Source of the DNA: a bacterium
GTDB taxonomy: Bacteria; Bacillota; Bacilli; Lactobacillales; Streptococcaceae
DNA: 61,183 bases
Assembly: GCA_905221295.1 (NCBI GenBank)
Contig: CAJNCP010000008.1
Location: forward strand, 1 to 61,183
Direction: 5' to 3'
This document shows, piece by piece, positions 1 through 7,426 of this stretch. Positions within the stretch are counted from its first letter, which is position 1. Each line of letters starts with the position of its first letter. The notes below the pieces were generated by a model that ran no database searches, was not told the origin of the DNA, and worked only from the letters and a program-made list of their open reading frames with translations. Both the position numbers and the translations under genes were made by a program.

Positions 1-309
1 GGTTACATGCAAGTGAAACAGCTTGACTATGGTACAGTAGAGAATACCTTCACAGAAATCATCAATAATGTTGAACGCGACTCTAACACGGTAACTGTGG
101 TAACACCTGAGAAACCACAGACACCGCCTGAGAAACCACAGACACCGCCTGAGAAACCACAGACACCGCCTGTAGTTCCAACTACACCTCGAACTAATTT
201 GCCTGAAACAGGTGAAAATGGCCATGGTGAAGCAACTGTTCTTGGTTTAGCGATGATGGTTTCAGCAATGTCACTCCTTGGTTTCAATAAACGCAAAGAG
301 GAGGAATAA
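1..309 (+). CDS. C-terminal end of an LPXTG wall-anchored surface protein (5' part outside window)
   Basis: The reading frame is open from base 1, so the first ATG at base 7 is not a real start and the 5' part of the gene lies outside the window. What remains is about 40 residues of folded-domain tail, three tandem PEKPQTP-type heptapeptides rich in Pro (a wall-spanning spacer), then the sortase motif LPETG, a hydrophobic segment and a charged tail with KRKEEE. That order is the sorting signal for covalent attachment to peptidoglycan by sortase A. The ligand-binding domain is missing, so the adhesin family cannot be named. Insertion-sequence scars follow directly. Confidence 0.85.
   Translation, partial: GYMQVKQLDYGTVENTFTEIINNVERDSNTVTVVTPEKPQTPPEKPQTPPEKPQTPPVVPTTPRTNLPETGENGHGEATVLGLAMMVSAMSLLGFNKRKEEE
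106..168 (+). repeat. Three identical tandem 21-bp repeats in the wall-spanning region
   Basis: Three consecutive identical 21-base units, each encoding one Pro-rich heptapeptide (PEKPQTP), start at 106, 127 and 148. They sit just before the sortase motif. Perfect identity at DNA level suggests copy number can change by slippage, altering how far the adhesin projects from the wall. Confidence 0.9.
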
Positions 310-355
310 TCATAAAGTTTATTTCTCGCTTATACCTAGGAATGTTGACTTCATA

Positions 356-666
356 GGCTCTTTGTCAACTGTAGTGGGTTGCTGAAAACTCATACCCTGG
401 AGAGGACTAAATTAGTCCTCTCCTTTTTGATATTTAAAGCGACGAGAGTTCTAGTTTTAAAGTTTCGGAAGCCAAAAGCGTTGCGCTTGATAACTTACTT
501 TAATGAGGTTGTTAGTAGCCTCCAGCTTAGCGATGATTTCTTTATGTGCTCCAGCATCTAGCACATCAAAAATAGTGATATTAGGGTCTTTAATCCCCAG
601 TAAGTTTGTGATAAAATTTAACTGTTCCATAAGAGTCTTTCTAATGATGGTTTTGTTGGTTTTCAT
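356..666 (-). mobile_element. Decayed ISL3-family (IS1167-like) element with internal deletion
   Basis: Read on the minus strand, ATG at 666 opens into MEQLNFITNLLGIKDPN, the N-terminus of ISL3/IS1167 transposases. After HKEIIAKL the protein jumps to EATNNLIK, which belongs near the C-terminus of the same family. The middle of the transposase has therefore been deleted, apparently across a shared AKL stretch. A frameshift follows, and the final residues (GFRNF...IKKERTNLVLSR) continue in another frame to a stop at 390-392. Bases 356-380 (GGCTCTTTGTCAACTGTAG and onward) look like the element's terminal repeat. It is non-functional. Family assignment is from remembered IS1167 protein sequence. 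Confidence 0.8.
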
Positions 667-1098
667 TGTTCACTATAAAAGCGCGATTCCTTAATTCGTG
701 AGTAGCTCTACGGTAGTCGTAATTTCCTTTATGCTCAGTATAAATAGCTTGTATTTCAGTTTTGTTCTCTTTATTTTTATTGCTCTTAACAAGCTCCTTT
801 AACTGGTAGCAATATGTCGAATGAGCACGTTTGATAATCTTTAGAAGAATATCAAAATGAAACTCAAAACTTAATTTTAGAACAATTTTTGTCTTTCTTC
901 TTTCCCTCCTTCAATCGGATTTTTTTCAACTTTTTTAAAATTACATTCTCCACTCTCTAGTATTCATTTTTTGCTTGAAAATGTTCTAGAACTGTCATTT
1001 TTCTCAAATTTTCTTACGTTTACGTTCGGTTTCAACTAGCTCCCCCTCTTTGTCATTCGTTCATTGATTGGAGCTTTATCCCCATAACTCAATTTCAT
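667..1098 (-). mobile_element. Decayed IS3-family (IS861/IS150-like) element
   Basis: On the minus strand, ATG at 1098 begins MKLSYGDK, like the OrfA start of IS861-type elements. It soon breaks down, but a later stretch (ERKRKKI, stop, EKMTVLEHFQAKNEY, stop) still resembles the OrfA coiled-coil region. From about 895 to 667 an OrfB-like frame reads FDILLKIIKRAHSTY, then IYTEHKGNY, then ATHELRNRAFIVN, the N-terminal part of the IS3-family transposase. It stops exactly where the IS1167-like remnant begins at 666. Stop codons and frameshifts make it a pseudogene. The rest of the integrase core with its DDE residues is gone. Confidence 0.75.
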
Positions 1099-1103
1099 AA
1101 TAA

Positions 1104-1147
1104 AACACCCAAAAAGTTAGATTTTTCTGTCTAACCTTTTGGGTGTA
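1104..1147 (-). terminator. Hairpin terminator downstream of cysK
   Basis: An imperfect inverted repeat (arms ACACCCAAAAAGTTAGA and TCTAACCTTTTGGGTGT) is followed on the minus strand by a T-rich run. It lies about 35 bases past the cysK stop and is a good intrinsic terminator for that gene. It may have been part of the adjoining IS3-type remnant. Confidence 0.7.
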
Positions 1148-1179
1148 GTTACAAATAAGGGCTAAGTGCATTTAGGAGA

Positions 1180-2106
1180 CTACACTTCAAATTCATAGAG
1201 TGCTGTAGACAGATAACGTTCGCCGTTATCTGGTGCTAAAGCAAGGACTTTCTTACCTGTACCTAATTTCTTAGCAACTTCAATTGCACCATAAATCGCT
1301 GCAGCGGAAGAAATCCCAACAAGGAAGCCTTCTTTTCCGCCAATCTCACGGCCGAGTGCTAGAGCATCATCTGACGTTACGCGGACGATACCATCATAGG
1401 CCTTTGTATCAAGTGTATCAGGAATAAATCCAGCTGAGATGCCTTGAATTTTGTGAGGTCCAGGTTTTTCACCAGACAAGATAGCAGACTCATCAGCTTC
1501 AACCGCAAAAACTTGAATGTTTGAATTGACAGCTTTTAGTGCATGAGAAACACCTGAGATCGTTCCACCGGTACCAACACCACCTACAAAGGCATCTAGT
1601 CCATCAGAACCGAAAGCAGCTAGAATTTCAGCTCCTGTTGTTCTTTCGTGCACTTCTGGATTAGCTGGGTTATTAAATTGGAGTGGAAGGAAGCCGTCAC
1701 GTTCAGCAGCGATTTCCTGAGCCTTGGCAATCGCACCTTTCATACCTTCGCTACCAGGTGTAAGGACGAGTTCAGCACCATAGGCTTGGATAATCTTACG
1801 TCGTTCCACACTCATCGTTTCTGGCATGACGATAACAACTTTATATCCTTTAGCAGCACCAACCCATGAAAGACCGATTCCAGTATTTCCACTTGTTGCT
1901 TCAACAATAGTAGCACCGGGTTTTAGAATGCCATCCTGCTCAGCCTTTTCAATCATGCTAAGGGCAATACGGTCTTTGACTGAAGATCCAGGATTAAAAG
2001 CTTCAAGTTTAACATAGACGTCTGCAGCATCCTCTGGAACGATATTGTTGAGTTTAACAATTGGTGTTTGTCCGATTAGTTCAGTGATATTGTTATAAAT
2101 AGTCAT
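1180..2106 (-). CDS. cysK: Cysteine synthase (O-acetylserine sulfhydrylase)
   Basis: This 308-residue PLP enzyme of fold type II makes L-cysteine from O-acetyl-L-serine and sulfide in the cytoplasm. The PLP lysine lies in SSVKDR (K44). The substrate loop TSGNTG is at 71-76, and the glycine-rich phosphate-binding loop is GTGGT near residue 178. Length is normal for CysK, with no C-terminal CBS domain, so cystathionine beta-synthase is unlikely. It is transcribed alone, with its own promoter (2136-2164) and a terminator beyond the stop. In pneumococci, as I recall, cysK also lies beside the YigZ and comF genes. Confidence 0.95.
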   Translation of the reverse strand: MTIYNNITELIGQTPIVKLNNIVPEDAADVYVKLEAFNPGSSVKDRIALSMIEKAEQDGILKPGATIVEATSGNTGIGLSWVGAAKGYKVVIVMPETMSVERRKIIQAYGAELVLTPGSEGMKGAIAKAQEIAAERDGFLPLQFNNPANPEVHERTTGAEILAAFGSDGLDAFVGGVGTGGTISGVSHALKAVNSNIQVFAVEADESAILSGEKPGPHKIQGISAGFIPDTLDTKAYDGIVRVTSDDALALGREIGGKEGFLVGISSAAAIYGAIEVAKKLGTGKKVLALAPDNGERYLSTALYEFEV

Positions 2107-2135
2107 AGATGTACCTCTTTGTATAAGATGATACT

Positions 2136-2164
2136 AGTATAACGTGCTCTAGGCTATTTGTAAA
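2136..2164 (-). promoter_or_regulatory. Sigma-A promoter of cysK
   Basis: On the minus strand, -35 TTTACA (2159-2164) and -10 TATACT (2136-2141) are separated by 17 bases. The -10 lies about 30 bases before the cysK start codon. Confidence 0.75.
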
Positions 2165-2170
2165 ATATAG

Positions 2171-2198
2171 AAATCCTATCGAAGTGATAGGATTTTTT
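2171..2198 (-). terminator. Hairpin after the PH-domain gene
   Basis: A perfect 10-bp stem (AAATCCTATC with GATAGGATTT, loop GAAGT) lies just beyond the stop of the 2203-2646 gene. The uridine run is better on the plus strand, so termination toward cysK may be partial. Confidence 0.6.
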
Positions 2199-2202
2199 TA
2201 TA

Positions 2203-2646
2203 TCAAAGGTTTAAGCCATTAATTTTCAATCGATTGTGATAAGCAAGTTCTAGTAAATAGGTGTAAAGGGGAAGAATATCCGTTTTCTTAGGAAATTCAA
2301 ATTTGTGGTAACTAAAATGCTCATTATGTGCTTTTAGAAAGACATTCTCTAAATAAGTGATCGTAATCTCACTATCGTCTATACCTGCTCCCGCAGTTTC
2401 CATTTCAACGTTGACAATGTTCATCAAAAAGAGTGACTTAACAGACATCTTGCGACCAGTAGCGCCTTGCTTATCTGTAAAGAGGATACGAATATTTGTA
2501 AAGATGATTGCGTCGCGAATGAGCTTATATCCACTTTGGATTTCTTCATTCTCTAGTAGGTATTGACCATATTCTTTGATAAGAGCTTCTTTGTTTTGCT
2601 CGCTGAAGTTACCAGCAAGTCCTTGAATAAATTTCCCAAACGCCAT
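2203..2646 (-). CDS. Bacterial PH-domain protein of unknown function
   Basis: A 147-residue soluble protein with no signal peptide or membrane segment. The middle (about residues 40-130) has the alternating strand pattern of bacterial pleckstrin-homology (bPH) proteins, including IRDAIIFTNIRILFTDKQG, which is typical of that fold. A helical N-terminus (GKFIQGLAGN) precedes it. A strong ribosome site (AAAGGAG) supports the start. It lies 15 bases downstream of the YigZ gene on the same strand and is probably co-transcribed with it. The fold is a family-level inference, and no substrate or partner can be named. Confidence 0.75.
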   Translation of the reverse strand: MAFGKFIQGLAGNFSEQNKEALIKEYGQYLLENEEIQSGYKLIRDAIIFTNIRILFTDKQGATGRKMSVKSLFLMNIVNVEMETAGAGIDDSEITITYLENVFLKAHNEHFSYHKFEFPKKTDILPLYTYLLELAYHNRLKINGLNL

Positions 2647-2661
2647 GTATTTCTCCTTTGT

Positions 2662-3297
2662 TTACACTAAGTTTACAGGAACTTCAACTTCTCGTAAACC
2701 TTGATCCGTTAAAGTAACCTTTCCATTAAAAAACTCTACAAGAGCAGACTTGATATTTTCTTTCTCTTCTTTATCAACATAAATTATGGTATCGATTTGA
2801 TCTGTAAAGTTTGTCGCGATTTCCGTGAGTTTATGTTCTCTAAGAAAATTGCTATATTCTTGATACTGAGCGTAAGACATCTGAATGGCTATGCCAGCTT
2901 GCTCTTTGATTTCAATAATGCCTATTTCTTTGACAGCCAAGGCTACACTTCCTGCGTAAGCACGAATCAAACCTCCAGCGCCTAACTTAATCCCCCCAAA
3001 GTAGCGAGTAACTACTACGCAGACATTCGTAAGATTATGATTTTCTAAGATGCCAAGTATAGGGACTCCAGCAGTACCACTAGGCTCGCCATCATCACTC
3101 GTACGCTTGATCTCACTGCGTTCCCCTACAATAAAAGCAGAGCAGTTATGGGTGGCTTTGTAGTGTTCTTTTTTGATAGCAGTGATAAAGTCACGAGCTT
3201 CTTCTTCACTATAGACACGCTTTGCGTGACAGATAAAGCGGGACTTTTTGATTTCTTCTTGGACTTGGCCGTCCTCTTTAATTGTTCTAAATTCCAT
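2662..3297 (-). CDS. YigZ/IMPACT (UPF0029) family protein
   Basis: A 211-residue protein of the YigZ/YvyE family. The N-terminal IMPACT domain (about 15-125) carries the hallmark block TSDDGEPSGTAG and the TRYFGG motif. The C-terminal domain (about 140-205) has the ferredoxin-like fold found in elongation-factor C-termini (DUF1949). The eukaryotic relative IMPACT modulates translation control through GCN1. The bacterial role is not settled. It is divergent from comFA, with only 56 bases between the two start codons. A -10-like TACAAT lies only seven bases before its ATG and no clear ribosome site is seen, so a leaderless transcript is possible. Confidence 0.9.
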   Translation of the reverse strand: MEFRTIKEDGQVQEEIKKSRFICHAKRVYSEEEARDFITAIKKEHYKATHNCSAFIVGERSEIKRTSDDGEPSGTAGVPILGILENHNLTNVCVVVTRYFGGIKLGAGGLIRAYAGSVALAVKEIGIIEIKEQAGIAIQMSYAQYQEYSNFLREHKLTEIATNFTDQIDTIIYVDKEEKENIKSALVEFFNGKVTLTDQGLREVEVPVNLV

Positions 3298-3338
3298 GAT
3301 TTAATTGTACTAAAAAATTACCTAAAGCGCTATATTTT

Positions 3339-3346
3339 TACGAATA
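3339..3346 (+). promoter_or_regulatory. SigX (ComX) cin-box promoter of comFA
   Basis: A perfect cin-box/combox TACGAATA preceded by a T-run. This octamer is the -10 element recognised by the competence sigma factor SigX. It ends only seven bases before the comFA ATG at 3354. Competence-specific transcription of comFA-comFC is therefore expected, probably with almost no 5' leader. Confidence 0.92.
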
Positions 3347-3353
3347 AAGAAGT

Positions 3354-4652
3354 ATGAAAGTAAATCCAAACTATCTCGGTCGCTTGTTTACTGAGAAAGA
3401 ATTAACAAAAGAAGAACGTCAGATGGCTGAGAAAATTCCAGCAATGAGAAAAGAGAAAGGGAAACTGTTTTGTCAACGTTGTAATAGTAGTATTCTAGAA
3501 GAATGGCATTTGCCTATAGGTGCTTACTATTGTAGGGAGTGTTTATTGATGAAGAGAGTCAGGAGTGATCAAGCTTTATACTATTTTCCGCAGGAGGATT
3601 TTCCTAAGCAAAATGTTCTCAAATGGCGTGGTCAGTTAACACCTTTTCAAGAAAAAGTGTCACAGGGACTGCTTCAAGCGGTGGACAAGCAAGAGCCAAC
3701 CTTGGTTCATGCTGTAACAGGAGCTGGAAAGACGGAGATGATTTATCAAGTTGTGGTCAAGGTAATAAATAATGGTGGTGCAGTGTGTTTGGCCAGTCCT
3801 CGAATTGATGTATGTTTGGAATTGTATAAGCGACTGCAGAATGACTTTGCTTGTGAGATAGCACTGCTTCATGGCGAATCAGAGCCCTATTTTCGAACTC
3901 CACTAGTTGTTGCAACGACTCACCAGTTGTTAAAATTTCATCATGCTTTTGATTTGCTGATAGTAGATGAAGTAGATGCCTTTCCTTATGTTGACAACCC
4001 TATACTTTACTACGCTGTAAACCAATGTGTAAAGGAGGAGGGGTTAAAGATATTCCTTACAGCGACTTCTACAGATGAGTTAGATAAGAAGGTTCGCACA
4101 GGAGAATTAAAACGATTGAGCTTGCCAAGACGATTTCATGGAAATCCATTGATTATTCCAAAGCCAGTTTGGTTATCGGATTTTAATCGTTATTTAGATA
4201 AGAGTCAGTTGTCACCCAAGTTAAAGAGCTCTATTGAGAAGCAGAGAGGAACAAGTTATCCATTGTTAATCTTTGCATCAGAAATTAAAAAAGGCGAGAA
4301 ACTAAAAGAAATATTGCAGGAACAGTTTCCAAATGAAAATATAGGCTTTGTTTCCTCTGTCACAGAAAATCGATTAGAGCAGGTGCAAGCTTTTCGAGAT
4401 GGAGAGTTGACGATACTTATCAGTACGACAATTTTAGAGCGTGGAGTTACCTTCCCTTGTGTGGATGTTTTCGTTATAGAAGCTAATCATCGTCTCTTTA
4501 CAAAGTCTAGCTTGATTCAGATTGGAGGGCGAGTTGGGCGTAGTATGGACAGACCAACTGGTGAGTTGCTCTTCTTTCATGATGGATTAAATACTTCCAT
4601 CAAAAAGGCAATCAAGGAAATCAAGCAGATGAACAAGGAGGCGGGCTTATGA
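3354..4652 (+). CDS. comFA: Late competence ATP-dependent helicase/translocase ComFA
   Basis: A 432-residue DEAD/DEAH-box type superfamily 2 ATPase that helps drive transforming single-stranded DNA into the cell. An N-terminal zinc site uses Cys 40, 43, 60 and 63. Walker A is TGAGKTE (122-128), the Walker B/DEAD-like motif is DEVD (205-208), and the C-terminal helicase lobe ends with the arginine-finger motif QIGGRVGRS. The start is fixed by the cin-box a few bases upstream. No ribosome site fits between them, as expected for a leaderless or near-leaderless message. It overlaps comFC by four bases (ATGA), indicating translational coupling. Confidence 0.95.
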   Translation: MKVNPNYLGRLFTEKELTKEERQMAEKIPAMRKEKGKLFCQRCNSSILEEWHLPIGAYYCRECLLMKRVRSDQALYYFPQEDFPKQNVLKWRGQLTPFQEKVSQGLLQAVDKQEPTLVHAVTGAGKTEMIYQVVVKVINNGGAVCLASPRIDVCLELYKRLQNDFACEIALLHGESEPYFRTPLVVATTHQLLKFHHAFDLLIVDEVDAFPYVDNPILYYAVNQCVKEEGLKIFLTATSTDELDKKVRTGELKRLSLPRRFHGNPLIIPKPVWLSDFNRYLDKSQLSPKLKSSIEKQRGTSYPLLIFASEIKKGEKLKEILQEQFPNENIGFVSSVTENRLEQVQAFRDGELTILISTTILERGVTFPCVDVFVIEANHRLFTKSSLIQIGGRVGRSMDRPTGELLFFHDGLNTSIKKAIKEIKQMNKEAGL

Positions 4653-5311
4653 ACTGTTTATTATGTGGCCAGTCAACAAAGAGTGACTTGACATTTAGTC
4701 ACCTCTTACTGTTTAAGAATGAGCACAACTATCTTTGCTCAGCTTGTGATTCTACTTTTGAGAAGATTGGTGAGGATCATTGTCCGAGCTGCATGAAAAG
4801 AGGGTTGTCAATCATGTGTCAAGATTGTGAACTTTGGTGTGAAGATGGGATTCAAGTTGATCATAAAGCAATCTTCACCTATAATCAAGCTATGAAAGAC
4901 TTTTTCAGTCGATATAAGTTTGATGGGGATTTTCTGCTTAGAAAGGTTTTTACTCCTGTACTTGCAGATGAGTTGAAAAAGTATGGAGACTATGAATTTG
5001 TGCTAATTCCTCTAAGTCCTGAAAGATTGCTTGAGAGGGGATTTAATCAGGTTGAAGGTTTGGTTGAGGCGGCAGGATTTTCCTTTCAAGACTTACTAGG
5101 GAAAAGAGAAGAGAAGGCTAGTTCTTCTAAGAATCGCTCAGAACGATTAGCTACTGAAATTCCCTTTTATATTAAAACGGAAGCCCCTCTTCCTAAGAAG
5201 ATTTTGGTTATTGATGACATCTATACGACAGGAGCGACTATCAATCGTGTGAAGCGACTTTTTGAAGAGGTAGGTGTTTTGGAAGTCAAAACTTTTTCTC
5301 TTGTAAGATAA
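4649..5311 (+). CDS. comFC: Late competence protein ComFC, phosphoribosyltransferase-like
   Basis: A 220-residue cytoplasmic protein needed for efficient transformation and partner of ComFA. An N-terminal zinc-finger region (CLLC at 3-6 and further CxxC pairs) is followed by a type I phosphoribosyltransferase fold. The PRPP-binding loop is VIDDIYTTGATI near residues 187-198. The family is ComF/GntX. It is the second gene of the competence-induced operon, after a four-base overlap with comFA. Confidence 0.95.
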   Translation: MNCLLCGQSTKSDLTFSHLLLFKNEHNYLCSACDSTFEKIGEDHCPSCMKRGLSIMCQDCELWCEDGIQVDHKAIFTYNQAMKDFFSRYKFDGDFLLRKVFTPVLADELKKYGDYEFVLIPLSPERLLERGFNQVEGLVEAAGFSFQDLLGKREEKASSSKNRSERLATEIPFYIKTEAPLPKKILVIDDIYTTGATINRVKRLFEEVGVLEVKTFSLVR

Positions 5312-5320
5312 GGAAAAAAT

Positions 5321-5349
5321 TTGCAAAATGAAAATGAAAGCGTTATAAT
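5321..5349 (+). promoter_or_regulatory. Sigma-A promoter of hpf
   Basis: TTGCAA (5321-5326) and TATAAT (5344-5349) are separated by 17 bases, 41 bases before the hpf start codon. It lies in the short comFC-hpf gap, so hpf can be expressed outside competence. Confidence 0.85.
5334..5349 (+). promoter_or_regulatory. Candidate cre (CcpA) site overlapping the hpf -10 box
   Basis: ATGAAAGCGTTATAAT matches the cre consensus WTGNNARCGNWWWCAW at 15 of 16 positions. It covers the end of the spacer and the whole -10 hexamer, a position expected to give repression when CcpA is bound in rich sugar. Confidence 0.55.
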
Positions 5350-5390
5350 ATAGTTAGAAAAATAAAAATGTTTAGAAAGAAGGTACTTAT

Positions 5391-5939
5391 ATGATTAAAT
5401 ATAGTATCCGTGGTGAAAACCTAGAAGTAACAGAAGCAATTCGCAATTATGTAGTTTCTAAACTCGAAAAGATCGAAAAATATTTTCAACCTGAACAAGA
5501 GTTGGATGCACGTGTGAACTTGAAAGTTTACCGTGAAAAAACAGCAAAGGTTGAAGTAACAATTCCACTTGGATCTATTACTCTTCGTGCTGAAGATATT
5601 TCTCAAGATATGTATGGTTCTATCGATCTTGTAACAGATAAAATTGAACGTCAGATTCGTAAAAATAAAACTAAAATCGAACGTAAGAATAAAAATAAAG
5701 TTGCGACAAGTCAACTCTTTACAGATGCTCTAGTTGAGGATGCAAATGTTGTGCAACCAAAAGTCGTTCGTTCAAAACAAATTGATTTAAAACCAATGGA
5801 TTTGGAAGAAGCTCTTCTTCAAATGGACTTGTTGGGACATGATTTCTTTATCTATGTAGACGTAGAAGATCAAACAACAAATGTTTTGTATCGTCGTGAA
5901 GATGGTGAAGTTGGTTTGCTCGAAGTAAAAGAATCATAA
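5391..5939 (+). CDS. hpf: Long-form ribosome hibernation promoting factor
   Basis: A 182-residue protein of the long HPF class (also called YfiA/RaiA). It binds the small ribosomal subunit and joins 70S ribosomes into inactive 100S dimers in stationary phase or stress. The N-terminal domain (about 1-100) has the basic beta-alpha ribosome-binding fold, ending in the Lys/Arg-rich IERQIRKNKTKIERKNK region. The C-terminal dimerisation domain (about 125-180) contains MDLEEALLQMDLLGHDFF and YRREDGEVGLLE. It has its own promoter with an overlapping cre-like site, and a strong terminator follows. Confidence 0.95.
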   Translation: MIKYSIRGENLEVTEAIRNYVVSKLEKIEKYFQPEQELDARVNLKVYREKTAKVEVTIPLGSITLRAEDISQDMYGSIDLVTDKIERQIRKNKTKIERKNKNKVATSQLFTDALVEDANVVQPKVVRSKQIDLKPMDLEEALLQMDLLGHDFFIYVDVEDQTTNVLYRREDGEVGLLEVKES

Positions 5940-5955
5940 GAAAAGGATTTTTATC

Positions 5956-5990
5956 AAAGTGGTTTACACTGGTGTAAACCACTTTTGCAT
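5956..5990 (+). terminator. Intrinsic terminator of hpf
   Basis: A perfect 14-bp stem (AAAGTGGTTTACAC with its complement, loop TG) followed by a T-rich tract, 17 bases past the hpf stop. Confidence 0.85.
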
Positions 5991-6095
5991 TTTAAAATAG
6001 TTCTTTGATAACGATTTTGTAATGTTTATTTCAGGAATGTTTGGTTTATAGACTTAAGAAAAATTTTTATTTCCTAGACACTGATGGAGGTAGTC

Positions 6096-7274
6096 ATGAA
6101 AGACGTAGTTATTGTTTCAGCAGTACGAACTCCTTTAGGTTCCTTTGGTGGGAGTTTAAAGGATATTTCTGCTGTTGATTTGGGAGCTTTGGTTATTAAG
6201 AGTGCTTTGGAAAAAGCCAATGTTAAACCAGAGCTAGTAGACGAAGTGATTATGGGGAATGTCCTAGGCGCTGGTTTAGGGCAAAATGTGGCTCGCCAAA
6301 TGAGCATTCATGCGGGACTTCCGGAATCTACACCAGCCTATACCATCAATAAGGTTTGTGGTTCCGGTTTGAAGGCAGTGCAGTTGGCTGCTCAAGCGAT
6401 TCGATGTGGCGATGCAGATATTATTGTAGCTGGTGGTGCAGAAAACATGAGTCAGGCGCCATACGTTTTGCCAAGTTTCCGTTGGGGTGGCCGTATGGGA
6501 GATTCAAAAGTGGTAGATACCATGATTAAGGACGGTTTGTCTGATGCCTTTAATGAATACCATATGGGGATTACAGCTGAAAATGTGGCAGAAGAATATG
6601 GTATTAGCCGGGATGATCAAGATGCGCTTGCTTTGGAATCACAAAAACGAGCAGTGGCGGCTATAGAATCTGGACGCTTTAAGGAAGAGATTGTTCCGGT
6701 GGTCATTCCTCAACGTAAAGGCGATCCTATCGTCTTTGATACAGATGAATTTCCTAGAAAAGATGCTAGCTTGGAGAGTCTGTCTAAGCTACGTCCTGTT
6801 TTCAAAAAAGACGGTTCTGTTACAGCGGGGAATGCCTCAGGTATCAATGACGGAGCGGCGGCTGTCTTGGTCATGAGTGCTGAAAAAGCTGAAGAATTAG
6901 GACTTCCAGTCATTGCGCGCATTCGTTCGTATGCAAGTGCAGGTTTGGATCCTAAGATTATGGGATGTGGACCTATTTATGCGACCCGTAAAGCTCTTGA
7001 AAAAGGTAATTTGACAGTTGATGATCTTGACTTGATCGAGTCAAATGAAGCCTTTGCTGCTCAGGCTTGTGCGGTTGGTAAAACACTTGGCTTTAACACA
7101 GATATTGTCAATGTCAATGGTGGCGCGATTGCTCTTGGTCACCCGATTGGAGCTTCAGGCTGCCGTATCTTAGTGACTCTGGTACATGAGATGATGAAAC
7201 GTGATGCCAAAACTGGTTTAGCAACTCTCTGTATCGGGGGAGGGATGGGAACAGCCCTCATCGTTGAACGTTAG
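6096..7274 (+). CDS. Acetyl-CoA C-acetyltransferase (thiolase II)
   Basis: A 392-residue degradative/biosynthetic thiolase that reversibly condenses two acetyl-CoA to acetoacetyl-CoA. Catalytic residues are present: nucleophile Cys88 in NKVCGSG, His349 in GGAIALGHP, and Cys379 in CIGGGMG. I chose the ATG at 6096 rather than the in-frame ATG at 6084, because GGAGG falls between them at proper spacing and the protein then begins [13 protein letters not shown] as family members do. It is a single-gene unit with terminators on both sides. In this genus the likely use is feeding HMG-CoA synthase of the mevalonate pathway, but no mevalonate gene is nearby. Confidence 0.92.
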   Translation: MKDVVIVSAVRTPLGSFGGSLKDISAVDLGALVIKSALEKANVKPELVDEVIMGNVLGAGLGQNVARQMSIHAGLPESTPAYTINKVCGSGLKAVQLAAQAIRCGDADIIVAGGAENMSQAPYVLPSFRWGGRMGDSKVVDTMIKDGLSDAFNEYHMGITAENVAEEYGISRDDQDALALESQKRAVAAIESGRFKEEIVPVVIPQRKGDPIVFDTDEFPRKDASLESLSKLRPVFKKDGSVTAGNASGINDGAAAVLVMSAEKAEELGLPVIARIRSYASAGLDPKIMGCGPIYATRKALEKGNLTVDDLDLIESNEAFAAQACAVGKTLGFNTDIVNVNGGAIALGHPIGASGCRILVTLVHEMMKRDAKTGLATLCIGGGMGTALIVER

Positions 7275-7293
7275 ATGGTAGTAATCTTAGTGC

Positions 7294-7322
7294 AGGAGGA
7301 TAATGAGCTTATTCTCCTTTTT
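7294..7322 (+). terminator. Intrinsic terminator of the thiolase gene
   Basis: Stem AGGAGGATAA with TTATTCTCCT (one mismatch) followed by TTTT, 20 bases past the thiolase stop. Confidence 0.75.
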
Positions 7323-7401
7323 GCATTAAAACCATAAAAAAATCAATAAGGAAAAGGAGGGTTACCACTTTTTAAAGGTCGCTTTTTAAGGGCATTTGTG
7401 A

Positions 7402-7407
7402 TATAAT
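7402..7407 (+). promoter_or_regulatory. Extended -10 of the gdpP operon promoter
   Basis: TATAAT preceded by TGA (extended -10), 19 bases before the gdpP start. No good -35 hexamer is seen at 17 bases, as is common with extended -10 promoters. Confidence 0.55.
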
Positions 7408-7426
7408 AATGCGCAAGAGGTTTAGA

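Noticed and set aside
7371..7390. CiaR-like TTTAAA/TTTAAG direct repeat before gdpP
   Set aside because: The two halves are separated by eight bases rather than five.
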